Part shown: positions 57,846 through 64,000 of the stretch, piece by piece
Position numbering within the stretch: position 1 is the first letter of the stretch
Layout: every line of letters begins with the position of its first letter
Assembly: GCF_000716435.1 (NCBI RefSeq)
Contig: NZ_JNWO01000012.1
Location: 124,001 to 188,000 of the forward strand
Source of the DNA: Streptomyces xylophagus
Lineage (GTDB): Bacteria > Actinomycetota > Actinomycetes > Streptomycetales > Streptomycetaceae
Reading direction: 5' to 3'
Length of the DNA: 64,000 nucleotides
Position numbers and translations under genes: made by a program
Notes under the pieces: model-generated
What the model saw: only the letters and a program-made list of their open reading frames with translations
Told to the model about the DNA's origin: nothing
The model's database searches: none

Positions 57846-58430
57846 ATGGCAGCGAGCGAGACCCTGACCGCCGAGCGCATCCTCGAAGCGACCGAGGAGG
57901 TGCTGCGCCGCCACGGCCCGGCGAAGGCCACCGTGGTGGACGTGGCCCGCGCGCTCGGCGTCAGCCATGGCACCGTCTACCGGCACTTCCGCACGAAGGC
58001 GGCACTCCGGGAGGCGGTCTCCAAGCGCTGGCTGGACCGTACGTCGCAGACCCTGTCCCGCTTCGTGACCGAGGACCGCGACCCGGAGGCCAGGGTCCGG
58101 GACTGGCTGGCGGCGCTGTTCGCGGCCAAGCGCGAGAAAGCCGGCGGCGATCCCGAGTTGTTCGCCACGTACTCGGTCCTCGCGGAGGAGGCGGGCGAGG
58201 TGGTGAGCGAGCACATCGACGAACTCACCGGCCAGCTCACCGAGATCGTGCGGGCGGGCGTCGACAGCGGTGTCTTCACGGTCACCGACCCGGCGATCGC
58301 GGCCCGCACCGTCTTCCAGGCCACGGGCCGCTTCCACGACCCGGCCTACGCACGGGAGTGGCGGAAGCCGGGCGCGGAGGAGGAGTTCGGGGCGATGGTG
58401 GAGCTTTTGCTGCGGGGACTGAGGGGCTGA
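57846..58430 (+). CDS. TetR-family regulator
   Basis: A 194-residue regulator with helix-turn-helix at about 8-55 (AERILEATEEVLRRHGPAKATVVDVARALGVSHGTVYRHFRTKAALREAV). The C-terminal domain matches the YcdC/TetR_C-like group seen next to oxidoreductases (LAALFAAKREKAGGDPELFATYSVLAEEAGEVV). It lies directly behind the aldo/keto reductase and probably represses it through the ATGACAGAT palindrome. Confidence 0.9.
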   Translation: MAASETLTAERILEATEEVLRRHGPAKATVVDVARALGVSHGTVYRHFRTKAALREAVSKRWLDRTSQTLSRFVTEDRDPEARVRDWLAALFAAKREKAGGDPELFATYSVLAEEAGEVVSEHIDELTGQLTEIVRAGVDSGVFTVTDPAIAARTVFQATGRFHDPAYAREWRKPGAEEEFGAMVELLLRGLRG

Positions 58431-58442
58431 GCGCGGCCCCGG

Positions 58443-58856
58443 TCACGTCACCTTGACGGTGACGGTCGGGGAGTAGGTCGTACCGGCCGCGATCCGCAGG
58501 TGCTCCTGGCCCTTGGTGTTGAGCTTCGCGGTGAGCGAGTAGCTGCTGCCGTTCTTGACCGTGGTGCTCCCGTTGAGCGCGTTCCACTTCCCGGCCTTCT
58601 CGTGCTGGAGGACCAGCTTGGTGCCGACCTTCAGGCCCTTGGTACGGCCGGTGAAGGTCACCTTGTCGCCGACCTTGACCGTGCTCTTGTCGGCCTTGAC
58701 GGTGATCGAGCCCATCGCGCTCGGACTGGCTTTCGGGCTCGCTTTCGGACTCGGGGAGGCGGCGAAGGCGCTCGCCGTCCCGGCCGACAGCAGGGCGAGA
58801 CTCAGGGCACCGGCGGCGATCGTACGAGTGCCGCGACCGCGGAGTGTGGCGTGCAC
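58443..58856 (-). CDS. small secreted Ig-like protein
   Basis: A 137-residue protein starting with GTG 58856 behind AGAGGAG. Signal peptide ends at about residue 33 (ASAFA). A Pro/Ser/Lys spacer with repeated SPKASPK leads to one Ig-like domain of about 80 residues (GSITVKADKSTVKVGDKVTFTGRTKGLKVGTKLVLQHEKAGKWNAL ... TYSPTVTVKVT), similar to bacterial Ig/YRPW-type domains of cell-wall proteins. ATG 58925 is in frame and would place a 12-bp tandem repeat inside the gene. No function is assigned. Confidence 0.8.
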   Translation of the reverse strand: MHATLRGRGTRTIAAGALSLALLSAGTASAFAASPSPKASPKASPSAMGSITVKADKSTVKVGDKVTFTGRTKGLKVGTKLVLQHEKAGKWNALNGSTTVKNGSSYSLTAKLNTKGQEHLRIAAGTTYSPTVTVKVT

Positions 58857-58868
58857 GGGGACTCCTCT

Positions 58869-58916
58869 CGTTCGGCAGGACGTTCGGCGGAACGCTCGGT
58901 AGAGCGTTCGGCTGAT
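58869..58916. repeat. four tandem 12-bp repeats
   Basis: Units CGTTCGGCAGGA, CGTTCGGCGGAA, CGCTCGGTAGAG and CGTTCGGCTGAT lie end to end. They sit just upstream of the secreted Ig-like gene. They could be stacked binding sites or a decayed coding repeat. Confidence 0.75.
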
Positions 58917-58966
58917 CACGCCCATCCATGCTCACGCCGGTCGGCCGCGAGGGCGAGTCGAGCGCG

Positions 58967-60115
58967 TCAGCGCCCCGCCGTGGACTCCCAGAACTCCCGC
59001 ATCAGCGGTGTCGGTACCGGGCTGGTCATCGCCACCTGGGTCAGCAGGATCGTCACCGTGCCCGTCGGCGGGACGACGTGGGCCGTCGTGCCGGTGCCGC
59101 CGACCCAGCCGTAGCGTCCGGGGACGTTCCAGGGGTCGACGGGAGTGACGTCGACCTGGCCGCCGTAGCCCCAGCCCTGGCCCTCCAGGAACAGGGTCGA
59201 GGCGTCGCGCTGGGCGGCGGTGAGGTGGTTGGTGGTCATGCGGCTCACGGAGGTGGGGGAGAGGACGGGGGTGCCGTCGGGTGCCGCGCCGGCGTTCGCG
59301 AGCATGCGGCCGAAGGCGAGGAGGTCGTCGGCCGTCGAGACCAGGCCGCCGGCGCCCGAGGGGAAGGCCGGGGGCCGGCTGAAGCCGCCGTCCGGGGCGT
59401 CCGACTCGGTCAGGGTGCCCTGCTCGCCCGGCGAGTAGGCGGTGGTGAAGCGGGCCCGCTTCGACTCCGGGACCGTGAACGCGGTGTCCGTCATGCCCAG
59501 CGGCCCGAAGAACCGCTCCGCCAGGAAGTCGGGGAAGGACGAGCCCGAGGCGCGGGCGACCAGGACGCCCTGGAGGTCCGAGCAGGTGTTGTAGAGCCAC
59601 GCGGCACCCGGCTGGCGCACCATCGGGATCCGGGCCAGGGCGGCGAGCCACTCGTCGGGGCCGGGCTGGAGGTAGGGGGCACGGCCGTCCTGCTGGAACG
59701 CGAGCAGCGCCTGGACGGCCGGCAGCGAGAAGTCGTCCGGGAATCCCCAGCCGGCCCGGAAGCTCAGCAGGTCCTCGACCGTGACCGGGCGCTCCGCCGG
59801 GACCACGTCCTCGACGGGCGAGGAGGGTGTGCGGACCACCGTCGGCTTCGCCAGCTCCGGCAGCCACTCCGCCACCGGGGCGTCCAGCGCCAGGCGCCCG
59901 TCCTCCACCAGTGCCAGCACCGCCGCCGCCGTGACCGGCTTGCCGATCGAGGCGACCCGGAAGATCGAGTCGCGGGCCATCGGGGCGGTGCCTTCGACGT
60001 CGACGGAGCCGACGGCGACCACCTCGACGTCGTCGCCGCGGGCCACCAGGCCCACCGCCCCCGGCACGGTGCCGTCGTCGACGCGTCGCCGCAGGGTGTC
60101 GTGGAGAGAGCTCAT
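58967..60115 (-). CDS. serine hydrolase, class C beta-lactamase / esterase family
   Basis: A 382-residue protein without signal peptide. SIGKPVTAAAVLALVEDGRL contains the SxxK nucleophile pair (Ser56, Lys59), and WLYNTCSDLQGVLVARASG is the Tyr motif region. GWVGGTGTTAHVVPPTG resembles the HxG/KTG loop. Such enzymes are mostly esterases or DD-peptidases; beta-lactamase activity is unlikely for a cytoplasmic protein. No partner genes are apparent. Confidence 0.9.
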   Translation of the reverse strand: MSSLHDTLRRRVDDGTVPGAVGLVARGDDVEVVAVGSVDVEGTAPMARDSIFRVASIGKPVTAAAVLALVEDGRLALDAPVAEWLPELAKPTVVRTPSSPVEDVVPAERPVTVEDLLSFRAGWGFPDDFSLPAVQALLAFQQDGRAPYLQPGPDEWLAALARIPMVRQPGAAWLYNTCSDLQGVLVARASGSSFPDFLAERFFGPLGMTDTAFTVPESKRARFTTAYSPGEQGTLTESDAPDGGFSRPPAFPSGAGGLVSTADDLLAFGRMLANAGAAPDGTPVLSPTSVSRMTTNHLTAAQRDASTLFLEGQGWGYGGQVDVTPVDPWNVPGRYGWVGGTGTTAHVVPPTGTVTILLTQVAMTSPVPTPLMREFWESTAGR

Positions 60116-60188
60116 CGGTCGGCCTTCCGGTCCGGGGAGTCGTATCGGATACGACTCCCCTCGCCTCGCGAACTCATCGCTGTCCCGG

Positions 60189-60395
60189 TCAGTCGGCGGA
60201 CGGATCCACCGTCGCCTGGTGCTCCTCGGCCAGGTGTTCCTCCGCCTTCAGCCAGGGCAGGAACTGCGCGCTCTTCTTCCAGCCGCAGGTGTCGCACACG
60301 ATCGTGCGTTGCGCGCCCTTGCGCTGCACGCGGACGACGTGTTCCCGCCCGTGCTGGTCCCAGCGGCTCACCTTGCTCGTGTTGATCTGCAACAT
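60189..60395 (-). CDS. small Cys-pair protein
   Basis: A 68-residue protein: MLQINTSKVSRWDQHGREHVVRVQRKGAQRTIVCDTCGWKKSAQFLPWLKAEEHLAEEHQATVD. The single CDTC knuckle plus three downstream His (EEHLAEEH) could bind one metal ion. CGGAGGCGAGG before the ATG is the ribosome binding site. Similar small proteins occur in Streptomyces; no known function. The 134 bp upstream (60396-60529) contain no gene and are relatively AT-rich, likely holding its promoter. Confidence 0.75.
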   Translation of the reverse strand: MLQINTSKVSRWDQHGREHVVRVQRKGAQRTIVCDTCGWKKSAQFLPWLKAEEHLAEEHQATVDPSAD

Positions 60396-60529
60396 GTGCC
60401 TCGCCTCCGCTCAGGAGTCTCCGGCAAGGAGTGTGCAGCAATATCAACATCAACAGTGCTCAATTCACGCCGAGTTGTCCAAGCTGTGAACATGTCATCC
60501 GGCGTGGCCTCCGGCGGGTCCGCTGTTTG

Positions 60530-61957
60530 TCAGCCGATCGCGCGCGGCAGCCGCAGGCTGAGCAGCCCGGTCAGCACCACGCCCGCCAGCTGCGCCAACA
60601 GCGTTATCACCAGGGCGTCCCGCATCCCCATGCCCGGGATCAGCGACAGGAAGAGCGTGCCCAGCGTGGCCACGCCGAGCGCCAGCGCGGACTGCTGGGT
60701 GGTGACCATCACGCCCGCGCCCACACCGGCACGGGCCGGCGGCACCTCGGACAGGATGATGCGGAAGATGATGGGCAATTGGAGCGCCTGGCCCGCGCCG
60801 GCGACCGCCGCCCCGGGGAGCAGTTCGACGAAGCCGAGATGCGGCCAGGAACGCCACACCGCCAGCACGATGAGCCCCAGACCGACCGCCTGGACGACCG
60901 ACCCCACCGTCACTATCCGCGTGCCGTACCGGGTCACCAGACGCGGCCCGGCGAGCGAGGCCAGGAAGAAGGTCACCGCCAGCGGGACCAGCGCGAGCCC
61001 CGCCGCGATCGGGCCGAGACCCGCCCCCCGCTGCAAGGCCACCGCGATCACGAACATGAACCCGCTGAAGCCCATCCCGAACGGCAGGATCAGCACCAGC
61101 CCGCGCCGCAACGAGGTCAGCGCCAGCAGACTCGGCGGCACCAGCGGCGTACGGCCCTGCCGGTCCGCCCTGCGCTCCACCGCGTAGAACGCGGACACGA
61201 TCCCCGGGAACGCGGCCAGCGACAGCCACGTCCACAGCGGCCAGCCCGCCGCCCGGCCCTCGGTCAGCGGCACCAGCAGCGCCAGCAGGGACGCGGCGAG
61301 CAGGAACGTGCCGGGCACGTCCACCGGCTCCGGGTGCTGCGAACGCGTCTCCGGTACGACCTTGGCGGCCAGGAACAGGCCCAGGACGACGACCGGCACG
61401 TTCACCAGGAACACCGCGCGCCAGCCGGTACCGGCGATGTCGGCGGCGACCAGGACCCCGCCGAGGATCTGGCCGGCCACCATGGCGAGGCCGGCGGTCG
61501 CGCCGTACAGGCCCATCGCCTTGGCGCGGCGCGGGCCCTGGGTCGCGGACTGGATGGTGGCGAGGACCTGCGGGAGCATCGCCGCGGACGCGGCGCCCTG
61601 GGCGATCCGCGCGGCGACCAGCGTCCACGCGGTGGGCGCGAGCCCGCACGCCAGCGAGGTCACGCCGAAGGCGGCCATGCCGCCCAGGAAGAGCCGGCGG
61701 CGCCCGAACAGGTCACCGAGCCGGCCACCGAGGACGAGCAGCACGGCGTACGCGACTCCGTAGCCGGCGACGACGAGTTCGAGGACGGCCTCGCTCGCCG
61801 AGAGGTCCTTGCCGATGGTCGGCAGGGCCACGTTGACGATGAAGAAGTCGATGAGGGGCAGCGCCGCGGCCAGCAGCACCGTGAACAGTCCGAGGCCGCT
61901 GAGCACGGGTGTCGCCGCCGGGGACTTGGCGGTGCGGGAAGCGATGGTTTCGGTCAC
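60530..61957 (-). CDS. MFS efflux transporter, DHA2 (14-TM) type
   Basis: A 475-residue exporter. PLIDFFIVNVALPTIGKDLSASE is the DHA2 signature in TM1, GGRLGDLFGRRRLFLGG the motif A loop, and GTGWRAVFLVNVPVVVLGL the TM5/6 region. About 14 TMs. It starts with GTG 61957. It extrudes drugs or dyes using the proton gradient. Divergent from the MmyB-type regulator at 62059 with palindromic sites between them. Confidence 0.9.
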   Translation of the reverse strand: MTETIASRTAKSPAATPVLSGLGLFTVLLAAALPLIDFFIVNVALPTIGKDLSASEAVLELVVAGYGVAYAVLLVLGGRLGDLFGRRRLFLGGMAAFGVTSLACGLAPTAWTLVAARIAQGAASAAMLPQVLATIQSATQGPRRAKAMGLYGATAGLAMVAGQILGGVLVAADIAGTGWRAVFLVNVPVVVLGLFLAAKVVPETRSQHPEPVDVPGTFLLAASLLALLVPLTEGRAAGWPLWTWLSLAAFPGIVSAFYAVERRADRQGRTPLVPPSLLALTSLRRGLVLILPFGMGFSGFMFVIAVALQRGAGLGPIAAGLALVPLAVTFFLASLAGPRLVTRYGTRIVTVGSVVQAVGLGLIVLAVWRSWPHLGFVELLPGAAVAGAGQALQLPIIFRIILSEVPPARAGVGAGVMVTTQQSALALGVATLGTLFLSLIPGMGMRDALVITLLAQLAGVVLTGLLSLRLPRAIG

Positions 61958-61984
61958 GCGGACCAGCGTGCTCCTGTCCTCAGA

Positions 61985-62026
61985 CTGGTACCAGAGTGTC
62001 CTTATCCTGGTAGAAGGACTACCTGG
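61985..62026. promoter_or_regulatory. palindromic sites between efflux gene and regulator
   Basis: CTGGTACCAG (61985-61994) is a perfect palindrome. CCTGGTAG (62006-62013) and CTACCTGG (62019-62026) form an inverted repeat with one mismatch. CTTATCCTGG (62001-62010) overlaps it and resembles CTTATCCAGG at 8673. The CTGGT core also recurs in the palindrome at 275-293. Confidence 0.5.
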
Positions 62027-62058
62027 AAACAGGGTCCGCGCGGCGGCAGACTGGAGCG

Positions 62059-62982
62059 ATGACGACCATGGCACAGGAGACGGTGACAGGGACGGGGACG
62101 GGGACAGCGGCCGAGGTGATGGCGGCTGAGGTGATGGCGGCTCCGCAGAACGTGTCGACGGTCCGGCGCCATGAACTCGCCGCGTTCCTGCGCCACCGCC
62201 GTGAGCACATCGCCCCCGAGCAGGTCGGCCTGCCGCGCGGCGCCCGACGCCGTACGCCCGGCCTGCGCCGCGAGGAGGTCGCGCAGCTCGCCGCGGTCGG
62301 GGTCACCTGGTACACGTGGCTCGAACAGGCCCGGGACATCCAGGTCTCCGTACAGGTCCTCGACGCCCTCGCCCGCACCCTGCTGCTCGACCCGAGCGAG
62401 CGCGCCCACCTCTTCCGGCTGGCCGACGCGACCGACTCGCGTCCGGCGACGGAATGCCCGGTCGTCACACCCGCCCTGCGGGCGATGCTGGACCAGTTGG
62501 ACCCGATCCCGGCCTGTCTGCAGAACGCCCGGTACGACATCCTCGCCTACAACCGGACGTACGGGATGCTGCTGTGTGACATGGACGCGGTGCCGCCCGC
62601 GGACCGCAACTGCATGGTCCTCTCCTACACGCACCAGGAGTGGCGGTCGTCGATCGTCCACCTGGAGAAGACCCAACGACTCATGGCCGCCCGCTTCCGC
62701 GGCTCCATGGCGGGCCACCTCGCCGACCCCACCTGGAAGACCCTGCTCACCCGGCTGCGCACGTCCCCCGAGTTCTGCGACGTCTGGGACCGCCACGAGG
62801 TCGTGGGCGCCACCCCCCGCCGCAAGGAGTTCCGCAACACCCACGTGGGCCGCATCACCGTAGACCACACCGACCTGTGGCTGGGCCCGTCAACGGGCCC
62901 AAGGATGGTGACCTACGCCCCGGCGGACGAGGAGACGAGGGGACGCCTGGAGAGGCTGCACGCCATAGCGCAGGCCAGGTGA
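62059..62982 (+). CDS. helix-turn-helix regulator with MmyB-like ligand-binding domain
   Basis: A 307-residue regulator with an unusual 30-residue Thr/Ala/Gly/Val-rich N-terminal extension (TGTGTGTAAEVMAAEVMAA), then the family helix-turn-helix GARRRTPGLRREEVAQLAAVGVTWYTWLEQARDIQVS. The MmyB domain includes ILAYNRTYGMLLCDM and HVGRITVDHTDLWLG. A second in-frame ATG lies at 62068, and others follow. It most resembles the 310-1185 protein. The divergent DHA2 pump at 60530 and perhaps the pump at 63042 are its likely targets. Confidence 0.9.
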   Translation: MTTMAQETVTGTGTGTAAEVMAAEVMAAPQNVSTVRRHELAAFLRHRREHIAPEQVGLPRGARRRTPGLRREEVAQLAAVGVTWYTWLEQARDIQVSVQVLDALARTLLLDPSERAHLFRLADATDSRPATECPVVTPALRAMLDQLDPIPACLQNARYDILAYNRTYGMLLCDMDAVPPADRNCMVLSYTHQEWRSSIVHLEKTQRLMAARFRGSMAGHLADPTWKTLLTRLRTSPEFCDVWDRHEVVGATPRRKEFRNTHVGRITVDHTDLWLGPSTGPRMVTYAPADEETRGRLERLHAIAQAR

Positions 62983-62987
62983 GGTTC

Positions 62988-63024
62988 TTTAGGGGCGCGG
63001 GGAACTGCGCGACCAGCCACGACG
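62988..63024. repeat. common Streptomyces intergenic repeat
   Basis: AGGGGCGCGGGGAACTGCGC followed by GACCAGCCACGACG. I recall near-identical stretches between many Streptomyces genes. It occurs once in this window, between two convergent genes, and can fold through GCGC/GCGC pairing. Confidence 0.65.
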
Positions 63025-63041
63025 CTCCTGCACACGCAAAA

Positions 63042-64000
63042 CTAAGCGCTGATCCCCGCCGCTTCGCGTACTTCAACGGACTCCAGCTTCTCAGCCGTAC
63101 GCTCAGCAGTCCGCCGAGCCCAAGCCCCACTGGTAACAGCCCCAAGCACCAGCACCGCAAGCCCGCACGCCACCAAAATCCACCACCCCGGCCGAGCAGC
63201 AGACACAAACGTCTCCTTGTACGACGACGCCACCACCCCGGAAGCCAACACCGCCCCGACAACCGCAACCCCGAGCGTCTGCCCCAACTGCCGACTCGTG
63301 GAAGCAACCGCCGCCGCAACCCCCGCCTGGGCGCGCGGCATCCCGGACACCGCCGTATTCGTGATCGGCGCGTTCACAAACCCGAACCCGATCCCGAACA
63401 GCGCGTACCCGATGAACCGCGAGACGTTGGACGTCTCCGCCTCGAACCCCGCGAACAGCACCGCACTCGCCGTCATCGCCGTCCCCGCGATCAGCAGGGA
63501 TATGCGCGGCCCCCGACTACCGACCAGCCGCCCGGAGATCGGCGCGCACAGGAACGTCGGCACAGCCATCGGCAGCATCCACAGGCCCGCGTGCAGCGCG
63601 TCCAGACCGACCACGTTCTGCAGATACAGCGTGGACAGGAACAGGAAGCCGCCCAGCGCCGAGAACGCGCTGATGGCGATCACCGTCGCCCCACTGAACG
63701 GCGCCGAACGGAAGAAGCGCAGGTCGATGAGGGGTTCGTCGCGCCGCGGCTCGTACCAGAGGAGACCGGCGAGGGCGACCAGCGCGAGCACGGCGAACGG
63801 CAGGATCGCGGTGAACCCGGAGTTCGGCGCCTCGATGATCGCGTACGTGAGGGAGCCGAACAGGGCGATCACCAGGAGCTGGCCGACCGGGTCGGCACGG
63901 CGGGCCTTGGGCGCGCGGGACTCGGGGATGAACTTCAGCGTGAGGAGCAGCGCGACCACGCCCACCGGCAGGTTGATCCAGAAGATCGAGCGCCAGCCGA
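63042..64000 (-). CDS. MFS efflux transporter, DHA2 type, C-terminal part
   Basis: The gene runs off the right edge; 319 codons are present and the 5' part is missing. WRSIFWINLPVGVVALLLTLKFIPES is the loop before TM7 that identifies DHA2 exporters. PISGRLVGSRGPRISLLIAG and QAGVAAAVASTSRQLGQTLGVAVVGAVLASG are the second motif A-like loop and the late TM13-14 region. A drug efflux pump, substrate unknown. It lies convergent to the MmyB-type regulator. Confidence 0.9.
   Translation of the reverse strand, partial: GWRSIFWINLPVGVVALLLTLKFIPESRAPKARRADPVGQLLVIALFGSLTYAIIEAPNSGFTAILPFAVLALVALAGLLWYEPRRDEPLIDLRFFRSAPFSGATVIAISAFSALGGFLFLSTLYLQNVVGLDALHAGLWMLPMAVPTFLCAPISGRLVGSRGPRISLLIAGTAMTASAVLFAGFEAETSNVSRFIGYALFGIGFGFVNAPITNTAVSGMPRAQAGVAAAVASTSRQLGQTLGVAVVGAVLASGVVASSYKETFVSAARPGWWILVACGLAVLVLGAVTSGAWARRTAERTAEKLESVEVREAAGISA

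Noticed and set aside
58967..60115. true antibiotic beta-lactamase
   Set aside because: There is no signal peptide, and the Tyr motif is of the esterase-like type, so drug hydrolysis outside the cell is unlikely.

Overview
The window is high-GC chromosomal DNA from a Streptomyces or very close relative. The evidence is the codon use, many GTG starts, four-base ATGA/GTGA gene couplings, many leaderless promoters, and a core gene order (leuA - metalloprotease - SCO2521-2525-type cluster - recO - uppS - zur/znu - glyS - chitinase) that I recall from the S. coelicolor SCO25xx region. I see no tRNA or rRNA genes, no CRISPR array and no insertion sequence.

Layout. 1-1.6 kb: edge of a drug-efflux gene, its divergent MmyB-type regulator, and a small cytidine-deaminase-like gene. 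1.9-4.9 kb: three secreted or anchored proteins that look like an actinobacterial version of the WxL / WxL-interacting-protein surface complex. 4.8-7.6 kb: an extra amtB-glnK pair, then era. 7.8-13.7 kb: MmyB-type regulator with its divergent NAD-binding oxidoreductase, a beta-glucosidase plus sugar-porter operon, and a signal-less M4 protease with its emfourin-type inhibitor. 13.8-16.6 kb: leuA with a Leu-rich leader peptide, then a TerB-like gene. 16.8-20.7 kb: MMPL exporter with two-component system. 20.8-28.8 kb: sialidase, N-acetylneuraminate-lyase-like enzyme and peptide-type ABC transporter, probably a sialic acid scavenging unit. 29-35.3 kb: a second two-component system, FadR-type and TetR-type regulators, a small phosphatase and an acetyltransferase.

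35.5-42.2 kb holds the least understood part: six co-directional, almost gapless genes for a methyltransferase, a 613-residue helical protein, a ParA-like ATPase with a substituted P-loop lysine, two orphan families and a membrane protein. All look vertically maintained, but no function is known to me.

42.2-47.9 kb: ABC-2 exporter with a leaderless two-component system, a VOC protein, and a DUF397/Scr1-type pair. 48-54.8 kb: recO, uppS, a YcxB-like protein, the zinc operon znuACB-zur with two Zur boxes 22 bp apart, and glyS. 55-60.4 kb: LysE exporter, GH18 chitinase with a DasR-type site, an aldo/keto reductase and TetR pair, and secreted and hydrolase genes. 60.5-64 kb: two 14-TM efflux pumps around a third MmyB-type regulator.

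Regulation is unusually legible here. Several genes start six to eight bases after a TAnnnT -10 element, and many divergent gene pairs contain a clear palindrome. Gene names that rest on remembered synteny or family resemblance are marked as such in each entry.
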